This document shows, piece by piece, positions 34,501 through 46,800 of a stretch of 64,000 nt of DNA. The translations under genes and the position numbers were made by a program. The DNA is taken from the NCBI GenBank assembly GCA_963931865.1, contig OZ007505.1, positions 3,764,868 through 3,828,867 on the forward strand, read 5' to 3'. Origin of the DNA: Axinella damicornis. Its lineage: Eukaryota; Porifera; Demospongiae; Axinellida; Axinellidae. The first letter of the stretch is position 1, and every line of letters begins with the position of its first letter. The notes below the pieces were generated by a model that was not told where the DNA came from, ran no database searches, and saw only the letters and a program-made list of their open reading frames with translations.

Positions 34501-36022
34501 GTAAGCTAATAGATTAGACATGAAAGCTAATAAATTAGACATGAAAGTAAGTTAATTAAAGTTGGAATTTTGTAATTAGGGTTGCAGGGTCACCATAGTA
34601 GGAGGATTGACCAAAACTATAATTAACACATAAAAATTAATACTACACTTTTATCATAATGCATGGGTGAACAGATCAAGCAGTTTATACACAGGTCCCT
34701 CTGCAGCAGCAGATGAGCAGAACAGTTACTAGCATTGGCCCATTCATTTTTGTCGCTTAGTCAGGTAATTTTTTCCACCATTAAACCTCTGACAATACAT
34801 TTTCTGCTGCTGACACTATTCTCTTATCAGTAGAGTCTATATGTAGGGATAGAGCGGACACGAAATATATGATTAAAAATGTCTCGAAATCTCAAAAACG
34901 GGCAGCATATAAGTCTTTATGGCAAATTACTATTCATCTTTAAATGTTTTCCTGGCCAAGAAGACTCCCAGTGTCGTGAAAAACCACAGCAAAAGTACCA
35001 CAGCAGAAAGTCGCCAAACCGCAAAAATTGACTTCTTCTTCATCTTCTTTAGTCAGACGGGCTAGTTCAAATTTGGCTGACTCCCTCATGACGGTATTTG
35101 CACAAAACAGCAGCATTTTACACTGAGCAGTGCACAACCCCATATCGCTTTTTGACAACTTCGGAGTCCCATGAGGTGATTGAAACCGCCCACTCAGTAA
35201 CTAAGCCTTATGGATTCATCTGTGATGCCATTTTCTTCATTTGTGCGCATGCGTAGAGAGCAACATTGATCAAAATTGTGAACTGTGTGCAGAGTGAGTA
35301 TGCAGCTATAAAAATGAGGTACATAAACAAGTGTAAAACAATATTAAAATGTGAGATGTAGGGATAGCAGAACTGTAAAAGGAACGAAATAAGTTAGGCG
35401 TGACGGCATCAGTATGTGAACTTGTCCGTGCACTAACAACAATTGTGCACTACTAGAATGTCGTACTAGTGTTGTGCATGCACACTGTGTGTACCTTGTG
35501 TGTTATCTTAAGCTTGTGTGTTATATTCTGAAGCTGTGGCCTGTAATATTGTATGCTCATTCATATTCTGATGACAGTCACGTAGGTGATGTGCATCCAC
35601 GTTCTACATATGCAGTCACACATGCTCACCCCACACACAATGCCCTGTATTATATTCTGCTATAGTTACCGCTTAAGTTTACTCCTAGGTATCCCCTCAA
35701 TATCCCCCTACAAAAATAGTGAAGCATGTAATAAAAGCTGACAACTTCTACGTGTTCAGCTTGAGCAGCTTGAGCAGCTAACTAACAATAGACTTCCTGT
35801 GATTGTACTACAGTGGAATCCCTCTAATACGGACACCCTTGGACCCCTACTGAGTAGGAAGGTGTGCTCATATTTCAGGGGGCAAATATTATAATGAGGT
35901 TGGGACACCAGCTTAGTTTGCTACCTTGCTTACTGCTTGGCAAACACTGTTTTCATTCTAAAATGGCTTGATTCATGCAGGCAAACTTTGCAAACGTGTC
36001 GCTCCACTGTGAATTCGCAGCT

Positions 36023-39000
36023 ATGACTGCAGTGGTTGTACTGGGCCTGCTGTCCCTCATACCGGCAGTCCCACTGGCCTCCACTGATCAGATCTTTGTC
36101 CGACCCTCAGAGGACACTCCCTGTCCTAGTGATGCATGCTACCTTCTACCACATGTTCTACAGAGTGCAACAGAATATCTCACCTCAAATACAATAGTGA
36201 CCCTCACACCTGGTCACTACCTAGTCAATGAAGATATACTGGCAGTGATAGGTGATGTTAGCAACCTCACCATAATGGGATCCAACTCAGGTAGCACTGT
36301 TATAATTGTGTGCAGTGAACAGTTTGGTCTGGTTTTCAGTAATGCAGCAGGTCTTCTCATTTCTAACCTGAGCTTCTTCAACTGCAGTCGAGGGACGCTG
36401 TCTACAGCAAATCTGATTGTACTGACAGCAAATTACTCTGATGTGACTTTAATTAACACCAGCTTCGTCAACTTAGTAGGCTCCAGTATTCATGCTCGAC
36501 ACAGCAATGTGAAACTTCTTGGCAAAACAGTTTTCGATGGGATTAGATGTCACTCTGGTTGTGGAATTTCAGCCAACAACAGCAACATTGACTTTCTCGG
36601 TACGGTTGTCTTTCAGAACAACAATTGTTCCGGTGGTTGTGGTATAGCATCCTTTGGCAATACCAGCATCTTATTCAACGGAAGTGCAATATTTGAGGGA
36701 AACAATGCTGAGAAAAGTGGCAGTGGTATCTTAGTTTACACTAATAGTAAAGTTGAATTTCTTGGCACAGCAATGTTTCAGAACAACATATGTTCCTCTG
36801 GTTGCGGTATAGCAGCCTATGAAAATATCAACATCTCAATCAATGGAAGTGCAATATTTGAGGGAAACAAGGCTGAAGGCGGTGGCAGTGGTATCTATGT
36901 TCTCCTTAGTACCAACCTTGAGTTTCTTGGTACAGCAATGTTTCAGAACAACATATGTTCCTCTGGTTGTGGTATAGCAGCCTGGGAAAATATCAACATC
37001 TCATTCACTGGAAGTGTTACATTTGAGGGAAACAAGGCTGAGGTCAGTGGCAGTGGTATCTATGTTCTCGTTAGTAGCAACCTTGAGTTTCTTGGTACAG
37101 CAATGTTTCAGAACAATACATGTAATTCCGATGGTTGTGGTATAGCAGCCCGGCAAAATATCAACATCTCATTTGGTGGAAGTGTTACATTTGAGGGAAA
37201 CAAGGCTGAGGGCAGTGGCAGTGGTATCACTATTCTTATTTACGGTAACCTGGAGTTTCTTGGCAGAGCAATGTTTCATAACAACACATGCTCCTCTGGT
37301 TGTGGTATAACAGCTTATGGACTTATCAACATCTTATTCGATGGAAGTGCAACGTTTGAAGGAAACAAGGCTGAGGTCAGTGGCAGTGGTATCTTCATTT
37401 GCTATTTAAGTAACCTTGAGTTTCTTGGCACAATAGTGTTTCAGAATAATACATGTAATGCTGGCTGTGGTATATTTGCCATGATGAGTTCCAAAATTTC
37501 ATTCATTGCAAGTGCAATATTTGAGGAAAATGAGGCCCATTCTATTGGAGGCGCAGTGGTTACTCATAGCAGCACCATGAAGTTCGACAGCAGTGCAACA
37601 TTACACAACAACCGGGCAGCACAAGGTGGGGCACTCTACCTTATTGTAGACACGAATGCCTCCCTGCTTCTGGACACAGGTGCAGAGATCAAATTCACCG
37701 GCAATTATGTATCTGAAACTGGAGGAGCTATACATATTGAAAGTAGTACACTCAGCTGCAGACTGATGGCCAGTATGAGAGAGCTCGAGTTGCTAAACTT
37801 GACCATTGATATAGGTACCTGCTTTTACCAGTGTGTGAATGAACAAGCTTGCCCTAAAGTTCACCTTCAAGATAATAGAGCAGAAGTTGCTGGAAATGCA
37901 ATTTATGGAGATGTACAAAAGTGTGCATCCTTTAACGACATTATTAGTATTCAGTCTTTCCACAATCAGTCAGATCTGTCATTGATAGCTTCTGATCCAA
38001 CTCGTGTGTGCTTTTGCGTGAACGGCACTCCAAACTGCAGTATCCTAAGTCAGAACAGGACATTGTATCCTGGAGAGACATTTGAGATACCAGTAGTAGT
38101 GGTAGGTGATGCTTGGGGAGTTACGACCGGTGCTGCTCTCGCTGTGCTACCCAGTAATGCATCACTAGCTAAAGCACAGATTTCCCAAGCTCTGCAACTT
38201 CCCTTATGTACAAACTTGACCTACAATGTCTACTCAGATCCAGGGACAGTAACAATGCAACTAGTGACCAAGAAAGTACAAGTGACTGAGAGTAATACTG
38301 ATGCTGGAAGTTGCACTACCATCTACTTCCACCTCACACTTCTACCGTGCCCCCCTGGGTTTCAAGTTGACTCAAATGGAGCATGTAACTGCAACCAAAT
38401 ACTTCAGAATCATGATATATTCAACTGCAGTATTGACAATAAAACAATTTACCGACCCAATCATTACTGGATAAGTGCTTCAGTTAATGGGAGCGCAACA
38501 GTTCATGAGCAATGCCCACTGGATTACTGTGTGCCTCACAATGTGCCCATCATCCCAAACTACCCTGACAAACAGTGCCAGGTCAATCGCTCCGGAACTC
38601 TGTGTGGAGGGTGCAAGGTAAACCTGAGCATGGTGTTTGGAAGTTCTCGATGCTTGAGGTGCTCAAACTGGTGGCTCTTCCTGATACCTCTGTTTGCCTT
38701 TGCTGGCATTGCTCTGGTGTTCCTGCTGACAGTGTTTAACCTGAACATTTCCGTCGGAACCATAAACGGACTGATCTTCTACGCAAACATTGTTAGAGCA
38801 AATACAGCTGTGTTCTTTCCTCCCACTCAAAGCACTGCTGTCATGATTCCGAGTGTCTTTATGGCCTGGCTCAACCTAGACCTAGGCATTGACGTTTGTT
38901 TCTACGATGGTCTTGACACGTTTGCTAAGACATGGTTGCAGCTGGTATTCCCAGTGTATGTATGGATACTGGTGATTGGCATCATCATTTCCAGTCACTA

Positions 39001-39772
39001 TTCTACTCGGGCAGCAAGACTGAGTGGCAAGAACTCAGTACCAGTGCTGGCAACCCTGTTCCTGCTCTCTTATGCTAAGCTGCTCCGTGTCATGATTGCT
39101 GCCTTCTCATTCACCACCTTGGATACTTACAATGCAGCCAACTCATCAAAAGAGTATGTCTGGCTTTACGATGGCAATGTACACTACTTGCAAGGCAAAC
39201 ACATTCCCTTGTTCCTGGCAGCAGTAGTCATCCTAGCCGCCCTTGCTGCTCCTTACACTTTGATGGTGATCTTTGTCCAGTGTCTGCAGCGGTACAGGCA
39301 CAGGCTGCTGTTCTGGGTGAGGAGGCTGAAGCCCTTGTTTGATGCCTACACCGGTCCCTATAAGGACAGACACCGCTACTGGACTGGGCTCCTTCTTCTC
39401 GTGCGTGTTGCTCTCTTCCTATTCTTTGCTGTGATTCAGAATGTAGTCGGCCAACCTTCTCTCAGTTTGTTGGCAATCATCTTCACAGCTGTCGGTCTGC
39501 TAGTCTTTCATGGGATGGTAGGAGGCGTGTACAAGCTGGTCTACTTGAACTTGCTAGAGTCGTTCTTCCTAGTGAATCTCATCTGCTTTTCTGGTGCAAC
39601 CTTGTACACCGCTCTGACTGGTGGAAATCAAGTGGCTGCAGTATGCACCTCAGTTGGCCTTGCCTTTGCTGTTATCGTCATACTTGTGCTTCACGGTGCT
39701 TACAGGAGTCTTAGGGGTTTTCGATGCATCACACGCTTTCAAGGAACCGGAGGCACCACTACACTCTTGTAG
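36023..39772 (+). CDS. Receptor-array gene 4, C-terminal tail changed by a 1-bp deletion
   Basis: The paralog most similar to gene 3, starting at the family ATG at 36023 and open for 1249 codons, with 7 cysteine rungs and all membrane segments. Near 39740 gene 3 has TTTCCAAGG where this copy has TTTCAAGG. The lost C shifts the frame, so the protein ends in FQGTGGTTTLL instead of the conserved tail. The original tail (YTLVAQPLTDG ... LREPVMEYCEESNN) is still readable in another frame to 39906. The product would have an intact ectodomain and channel-like region but no standard cytosolic tail. It could be a real allele with altered signalling or trafficking, or a sequencing error. Confidence 0.8.
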   Translation: MTAVVVLGLLSLIPAVPLASTDQIFVRPSEDTPCPSDACYLLPHVLQSATEYLTSNTIVTLTPGHYLVNEDILAVIGDVSNLTIMGSNSGSTVIIVCSEQFGLVFSNAAGLLISNLSFFNCSRGTLSTANLIVLTANYSDVTLINTSFVNLVGSSIHARHSNVKLLGKTVFDGIRCHSGCGISANNSNIDFLGTVVFQNNNCSGGCGIASFGNTSILFNGSAIFEGNNAEKSGSGILVYTNSKVEFLGTAMFQNNICSSGCGIAAYENINISINGSAIFEGNKAEGGGSGIYVLLSTNLEFLGTAMFQNNICSSGCGIAAWENINISFTGSVTFEGNKAEVSGSGIYVLVSSNLEFLGTAMFQNNTCNSDGCGIAARQNINISFGGSVTFEGNKAEGSGSGITILIYGNLEFLGRAMFHNNTCSSGCGITAYGLINILFDGSATFEGNKAEVSGSGIFICYLSNLEFLGTIVFQNNTCNAGCGIFAMMSSKISFIASAIFEENEAHSIGGAVVTHSSTMKFDSSATLHNNRAAQGGALYLIVDTNASLLLDTGAEIKFTGNYVSETGGAIHIESSTLSCRLMASMRELELLNLTIDIGTCFYQCVNEQACPKVHLQDNRAEVAGNAIYGDVQKCASFNDIISIQSFHNQSDLSLIASDPTRVCFCVNGTPNCSILSQNRTLYPGETFEIPVVVVGDAWGVTTGAALAVLPSNASLAKAQISQALQLPLCTNLTYNVYSDPGTVTMQLVTKKVQVTESNTDAGSCTTIYFHLTLLPCPPGFQVDSNGACNCNQILQNHDIFNCSIDNKTIYRPNHYWISASVNGSATVHEQCPLDYCVPHNVPIIPNYPDKQCQVNRSGTLCGGCKVNLSMVFGSSRCLRCSNWWLFLIPLFAFAGIALVFLLTVFNLNISVGTINGLIFYANIVRANTAVFFPPTQSTAVMIPSVFMAWLNLDLGIDVCFYDGLDTFAKTWLQLVFPVYVWILVIGIIISSHYSTRAARLSGKNSVPVLATLFLLSYAKLLRVMIAAFSFTTLDTYNAANSSKEYVWLYDGNVHYLQGKHIPLFLAAVVILAALAAPYTLMVIFVQCLQRYRHRLLFWVRRLKPLFDAYTGPYKDRHRYWTGLLLLVRVALFLFFAVIQNVVGQPSLSLLAIIFTAVGLLVFHGMVGGVYKLVYLNLLESFFLVNLICFSGATLYTALTGGNQVAAVCTSVGLAFAVIVILVLHGAYRSLRGFRCITRFQGTGGTTTLL

Positions 39773-39906
39773 CACAGCCACTGACGGATGGTCACGAAGT
39801 AGATGGCGAAGTTCAGACTCAAGGACAGCGTGTTGCCTCACAGGTCCTGTTCTTCAATGAACTTCGAGAACCTGTTATGGAATACTGTGAAGAAAGCAAT
39901 AATTAG

Positions 39907-41040
39907 TATATATGACAGCAGTGGATGCATGAAGAAATATTTTTGTACCCTCTAAACTTGAGCTGTTCACAACAGTAAGAAATGTACTTTCACATCCAAT
40001 ATTTTACTTTCTGTTCAGCTAACTTTTAAGTGTTGTGACTATATGTATCAGAATTTATACGGCTTAATGTGTACTGCTATATACTGGTAATGCTCTATAT
40101 AGTGTGTTTAGTGAGTAGCTAGCATTCTCCATATAAGGATGTCCATGGAAAATTCTAACTGTCGTTGCTGCAGTAATGCCTCCTCTTATAAAAAACCATG
40201 CATTTAATATTGTATAGCATTGAAGCAAGGATATTTCAAAATGCAGGACATAGATATAGCTGGTCCCTTTTGCAAACTCAGTCATGATCACAATAGAATT
40301 AGATGGATGATACTCATTGTGGTGTGAGCTTGAGTGTGACCCACGGGAATGTGACAAGAGGAGCACTGCATGAAAGTACCGGATCACACAGTGACGTATG
40401 CAAGACGATGTTTAAAGTGATTTTTCTGATGAGGATCGATGGGTATACACAGGAGGTACCTATAAGCATGCTCCCCAACATTAAAACAACACAATGTATG
40501 TGAAAAGATCAAAGAAAACATAATCATACTAAAAGATTGTGAGAGTTGCGAAATCGAAAAGATCAAACGAAACATCATGGACAGATAAGAGACAGACTAT
40601 TGATTTTCTCGCCTTCAAAGGCAGGGCAAAGGGAAGCGCTTCTTCTCACTTGCCACTTATGTTTACATATACATCGTATTCATACTTCATTGTGACAACA
40701 AATACACCTTTTGTACATGTATGAATAGCGTACCTGTAAATGTTGTACAATCTCCTTCTTGCTCATTCATCTCAGCATCTTGCCTCTGTCTCTCATTATA
40801 CGCCTCAGCAGCAGCTTCCTGCATGTTCATCATTTGTCTCAGCATCTCACCATGCACTGTCTCTTCCGTTGCTGACGCCTAACTTCCCGTTGCTCATCAG
40901 TCTCAGCAGCTCTCCTCTTTATTTGTTGCCAAAGCATACCATCCCTCCAGACAGTGGTCAGCTCAGTTGTTTCCATGCAACATTAACATCACATACTCTG
41001 AGTCAGCTCAACATTAACATTTCATAATCAGCTTATTGCA
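39907..41040. other. 3' flank of gene 4, duplicate of the gene 3 flank
   Basis: It matches 30411-31560. The minus-strand coding relic (AETDEQREVRRQQRKRQ, then MLRQMMNMQEAAAEAYNERQ) lies at 40735-40930 with one unit instead of two. Confidence 0.6.
40735..40930 (-). pseudogene. Relic of a Glu/Arg-repeat coding sequence, copy 2
   Basis: The minus strand reads KRRAAETDEQREVRRQQRK before a stop, and then in another frame MLRQMMNMQEAAAEAYNERQ continuing with RQDAEMNEQEGD. It is the same relic as at 31205-31460. Two pieces in different frames show it is broken. Confidence 0.4.
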
Positions 41041-41075
41041 GTGGTCTGGTCACGAGAGTACTGATAGTCAGTGAA

Positions 41076-41300
41076 TTGGGACCCAGCAGACAAGCCTTAT
41101 TCCCCAGCAGACAAGCCCTATTCCCATGCTCTTGCAGGGGCAGAGTGTGGTTGATCGAGTAGCCTCTAGTCCTTGCCCACTATTCTATTCTCTATTCAAC
41201 AGAAAAACCAAGCACTTTAGTGGGATTCAAACCCAGGACTGAGCCTGAGCTGAGCACTAGAGACTCTCACTCTACCAGTGTACTGGCACCGTGCACCCCA
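41076..41300 (-). repeat. tRNA-derived SINE, copy 3
   Basis: Third copy of the element at 23625-23830, with the same boxes on the minus strand (GGTTTGAATCC near 41225-41235), inside the homologous spacer upstream of gene 5. Confidence 0.55.
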
Positions 41301-41577
41301 ATCATGCTCTCAGCCAGTACCTAACATGTTAAATTTTTCATCCTCAATATAATTATGGGAGCAGCAATAGCCTATGATTTCTGTATACATTACTCCATAC
41401 ACTGCTACCCTGCGCTGAGGAGGGGACATTTAGCCTATGATTTTGAGTACCCTTAAAATGAGATATTCTGCGTATTGGATACCAAACTGTACTGTGCATG
41501 CAAACAATGAGCTGACAGATGCGGTTGCCGAGTGCCAAATCATAGCTTTTGGTCTGCTCTCTAGCCTAGTCCCATCA

Positions 41578-41615
41578 TAGCCTCGTTCCCAGGACGCGGC
41601 CTGGGAACGAGGCTA
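41578..41615. mobile_element. TAGCCTCG mini-palindrome, 38 bp
   Basis: TAGCCTCGTTCCCAGG, a 6-base loop (ACGCGG) and the exact inverse. The flanks GTCCCATCA (left) and GTCCCGCCA (right) agree at 7 of 9 positions, consistent with an aged 9-bp target duplication. Confidence 0.65.
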
Positions 41616-41758
41616 GTCCCGCCATGACTGATCCAGTTTTTGATCACTTGCAGTATAGACGTTTAAGATGCAGCAACGAACTGGAGAGGCTACCTTGCAC
41701 CTATTATGGCTACTGGGTGGATTGCTGGGAGATATTGGTACGTTCTGTGGTGATCTTC

Positions 41759-41861
41759 TAGCCTCGTCCAAGCTCGCAAGGCCGCCGTATTTAGCGCAAG
41801 TTTGACCGCATACGTGACCTTTGTACCGAGATAAGCGAGAGACGACCTGGGAACGAGGCTA
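41759..41861. mobile_element. TAGCCTCG-ended element, 103 bp
   Basis: It begins TAGCCTCGTCCAAGC and ends CCTGGGAACGAGGCTA, i.e. the inverted end of the same family, with a unique interior of about 70 bp. The flanking 9-mers do not match clearly, so the target duplication is eroded or the boundaries are shifted. Confidence 0.5.
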
Positions 41862-41879
41862 GCGATTCCTCTGGCGCCT

Positions 41880-41976
41880 TGCGCTTGCGAGATTTGAGTA
41901 CTGTTGTAGTGTGTACGATGATTTGCATCAACACAGCCAACAGTTGAGTTGTATCAACAGTCTGACTATTGAACAG
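41880..41976 (+). promoter_or_regulatory. Candidate first exon of gene 5
   Basis: This is a shortened form of the conserved block. It contains AACAGTTGAG, TTGTATCAACAGTCTGA and TATTGAACAG|GTAAGC (donor at 41977). The upstream half of the block found in the other genes is missing or replaced by the TAGCCTCG elements. The acceptor before gene 5 is CAG ending at 43841. Confidence 0.4.
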
Positions 41977-43841
41977 GTAAGCTAGATATGAAAAAGTAAG
42001 TTACTTAGCACTAGTCTTACAAACTGTAAATACAGTGCTAATTTTTATATAGGTGCTTAGGCACTTGTACACTGTGCTCAATATTTTTTTCCATTATGCT
42101 ATTCCACAATTCCCAAATCTCCACCCCATTATGCCTGAAGAAGCACCCATTGTGGTTGAACATACCTATTACAATAGAGTTTTGCAGAATTACTGCAGTG
42201 GTATACAACTAGTATTTATTTAGAAGCCAAACTCCATGGAAGAGCAAGACTTTATATAGACTCAGAAGTGGATGGCTGCTAATCACTGGAATTCAAGGTG
42301 TTACTGTAGTCACCGATTTTCATTGCAGGAACCTGTATAGCCCTCACATGATAGCTAAGGATTTAAGTATTGTGGATATGAAATACGTAATGTGTACCAG
42401 CCTAATGTACACGTGCTATGATAATGAGTGGATGGATCAAAAGAGACTTATGTGGTTTATGAAACTTGGGAAGCTGTGTTGGGGAGGATTGAAGCACATG
42501 CTATGTTGATGCTCGCTATCTCAAACAGATAGTTGTTGTGTGCATTGATTGCGTATGCACATGTTGGTGGTGTATTTTGGGGGGGTGACTTGTACTACAC
42601 CCATGCACATGTTGCACAATCATATTTCCTCACCACCTACACTCATAAGTGCATGCGCTTTCTAAACGGCATAAATCTGCTAGACAATACAAGTGTACTA
42701 GGCAGGTGGATTCACCAGGTGCTAACTCTAGATAGAATTGCCTGAGTAGTAAAATTTAAGGTGCAAAAAGTAAGGTGCATGGTGTAAGCCCCCTTCTTCA
42801 CTAAGTAAGCAACTTACAACATAATATAAGTGTTCAGTAGTCTCTCTGGAGGTCAGTGAACCCTCATGGGTAATGGCATGCAGTTGGTTGAAGGTATACC
42901 GTACAAGACATGGTCACCTCTTGTCTGTGTTAGGATTGTTGGACTCTGCAGTGAAAGGTGGGTGTGGTGGGGGCACTGTCTACTCATGTACACTTGCTTG
43001 AGGTGATCTGTGTGGTGCTGACACATCTGGCCAACATCTGCACAGAATGTCGATGGTCCAAATTGTTCTGTAAGGACCGGCCGGCCGGGCCAACTGCATG
43101 CACGCGTGCCACATGCACTACAAACGTAAAATTGTTCTGTCAAAGTATATATTTGTTGTGTATCCTACCATCACTAATTTAAAGCATGTATGCATGCAGT
43201 GGTTATTAGTGGGTATAGCTACTGAAAGTTACTCCAGTATGACTGCTCAAAGCTACTGAAAGTTACTCAAGTATGACTGCTCAAGTATCAGCTCCCATGC
43301 ACTGAATTCTGTTCAAAGGCTATCCTTACCATACTCATTCAAAGAATGCTGTGTTTATTATAAAGGGTGGCCACTGAAATTTACTAAACAAGTATCGGCT
43401 CCCACTGAATTCTTTTCAAAGGCATGACTATCCTTCCCAAAGAATGCTGTCTCATCGAGCCACTACTGACACCTACTCAAATATCAGCTCCCACTATGAG
43501 CTGCATGACATGGTGACACATATAGCCCACAATGTCAAAAAGTGACAATTCTGGTGTCAAGGGCAATTATTCTCAAAGTAACAAATCATTATTTTGTAGC
43601 TGTCAGCCTTTTATTACATGCTTCACTACCATCAGTATTGAAACTAGCACAAGAGACTTTTGCTCATAATGTATCCGACTGAGGGTGGGATTGGCATAAC
43701 CAAAGCTGTTGTAATAGTTGTGCAAGAAATTATAAGATATACAAATAACAGCCCACTATATGTGTCAAGATTAGTTCCTTGTTTATTGCATTCACTGTTT
43801 TCAAACTTTAAAATGGCAGCATGTTAATTGATTTCATGCAG
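41977..43841 (+). other. Presumed 5' intron of gene 5
   Basis: There is no gene. It holds imperfect direct repeats of about 100 bp at 43205-43495 (units with TATCAGCTCCCA and CAAAGAATGCTGT) and otherwise unique AT-rich sequence. Confidence 0.4.
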
Positions 43842-43883
43842 GCAAATTTTTCAAACGTGTCACTCCACTGTGAACTCGCAGCT

Positions 43884-46800
43884 ATGACTGCTGTGGTTGT
43901 ACTGGGCCTGCTGTCCCTCATACCTGCAGTCCCACTGGCCTCTGCTGATCAGATCTTTGTCCGACCCTCAGACGACACTCCCTGTCCTAGTGATGCATGC
44001 TACCTTCTACCACACGTTCTACAGAATGCAACAGAATATCTCACCTCAAATACAATAGTGACCCTCACACCTGGTTACTACCTAGTCAATGAAGATATAC
44101 TGGCAGTGATAAGCGATGTTAGCAACCTCACCATAATGGGATCCAACTCGGGTAGCACTGTTATTGTGTGCAGTGAAAAGTTTGGTCTGGTTTTCAGTAA
44201 TGCAACATGTCTTCGCATCTCGAACCTCAGCTTCTTCAACTGCTGTCAACAGGTAACAGTGAATCCCGCTGGACTGACAGCACATTACTCCAATGTGACT
44301 CTGATTAACACCAGCCACACCGAATTAGTAGGCTCCAGTATTCATGCTGTTCACAGCAATGTGAAACTTCTTGGCAAAACAGTTTTTGATGGGATTAAAT
44401 GTCGCTCTGGTTGTGGAATTTTGGCCTACCACAGCAACGTTGACTGTATCGGTACAGTTGTCTTTCAGAACAACAATTGTTCCACTGGTTGTGGTATATC
44501 AGCCTCAGATAATAGCAACCTTGAGTTTCTTGGCACAGCTACATTTCAGAACAACACGTGTTACCGTGGTTGCAGTATAGCAGCATACGGAAATAACATC
44601 TCATTCAATGGAAGTGCAACATTTGAGGGAAACAAGGCTGAGAACAGTGGCAGTGGTATCTTTGTTTTTGTTAGAAGCAACCTTGAATTTCTTGGCACAG
44701 CAGTGTTTCGGAACAACACATGTTTAGCTGGTTGTGGTATATCAACATCAGACAATGTCAACATCTCATTTGAAGGAAGTGTAACATTTGAGGGAAACAA
44801 GGCTGAGGGCAGTGGCAGTGGAATCTATGTTCTCTTTAGCAGCTACCTTGAGTTCCTCGGCACAGTGGTGTTTCAGAACAACACATGTGACATCGGTTGT
44901 GGTGTAACAGTCTCAGAAAATAGCAACCTTGAGTTACTTGGCACAGCAATGTTTCTGAACAACATATGTAGCTCTGCTTGCGGTATAGCAGCCTCTGATA
45001 ACACCAATATCTCATTCAATGGAGCTGCTATATTGGAGGGAAATAAGGGCGAGGGAACTGGCAGTGATATCTATGCTGAACATAGCAACACTGACATTCT
45101 TGGTACGGTTGTGTTTCGGAACAACACATGTGACATTGGTTGTGGTATAACAGCATTAAATAATGCCAACATTGAGTTTCTTGGCACAGCAGTTTTTCAG
45201 AGCAATACATGCTCCATTGGTTGTGGTATTCTAGCCTTAGACAATATCAACATCTTATTTGACGAAAGTGCTGTGTTTGAGGGAAACAAGGCTGAGAGCA
45301 TTGGCAGTGGTATCTTTCTTTTCAACAGTAGTAACCTTGATTTTCTTGGCACAGCAGTGTTTCAGAACAATACTTGTTATGCTGGATGTGGTATACTTGC
45401 TTTATACAACTCCAAAATTTCATTCAGTGCAAGTGCAACATTTGAGGAAAATGAAGCCAACGCTTTTGGAGGTGCAGTGTTTACTTCTAGAAGCACTATG
45501 AAGTTTGACAGCAGTGCAATATTTCACAACAACCGGGCAGCACAAGGTGGGGCACTCTATCTTATTATAGACACGAATGCAGCCCTACTTCTGAGCTCAG
45601 GCGCAGAGATCAACATCACTGGCAATTATGCATCTGAAACTGGAGGAGCTATACATATTCAAAGTAGTACACTCAGCTGCAGATTGATTGCCAGTATAAC
45701 AACACAACCATTTCAAATTGACGTACGCATCTGCTTTTACCAGTGTGTGAATAAACAAGCTTGCCCCCTTAAAGTTCACCTTCAAGATAACAGAGCGGAA
45801 GTTGCTGGAAATGCAATTTATGGAGATGTACAAAAGTGTTATCATAAAGCACATTTTGAAGATATTTTCCGATTTCAATCTTTCCACAATGATTCAGATC
45901 TGTCATTGATAGCTTCTGATCCAACTCGTGTGTGCTTTTGCATGAACGGCACTCCTAACTGCAGTATCCTAAGTCAGAGCAGGACATTGTATCCTGGAGA
46001 GACATTTGAGATACCAGTAGTAGTGGTAGGTGATGTTTTGGGAGTAACGACCGGTGCTGCTCTCGCTGTGCTACCCAGTAATGCATCACTAGCTAAAGCA
46101 CAGATTTCCCAAGCTCTGCAACTTCCCTTGTGTACAAACCTGACCTACAATGTCTACTCAGATCCAGGGACAGTAACAATGCAACTAGTGACTAAGGAAG
46201 TACAAGTAGGGTTGTTGACTGACATTGGTGCTGATGGTGGAAGTTGCACTTCAATCTACCTCCACCTCACACTCCTACCGTGCCCGCCTGGGTTTCAAGT
46301 TGACTCAAATGGAGCATGTAACTGCAACCAAATACTTCAGAATCATGATATATTCAACTGCAGTATTGACAATAAATCAGTTTACCGACCCGATCATTAC
46401 TGGATAAATGCTTCAGTTAATGGGAGCACAACAGTTCATGAGCAATGCCCACTGGATTACTGTGTGCCTCACAATGTGCCCATCATCCCATACTACCCTG
46501 ACAAACAGTGCCAGTTCAATCGCTCCGGAACTCTGTGTGGAGGGTGTAAGCCAAACCTGAGTATGGTGTTTGGAAGTTCTCAATGCTTGCCGTGCTCAAA
46601 CTGGTGGCTATTCCTCATACCTCTGTTTGCCTTTGCTGGCATTGCTCTGGTGTTCCTGTTGACAGTGTTTAACCTGACCATCTCCATAGGAACTATAAAT
46701 GGTCTGATCTTCTATGCAAACATTGTTAGAGCAAATACAGCTGTGTTCTTTCCTCCCACTCAAAGCACTGCCGTCATGATTCCGAGTGTCTTTATGGCCT

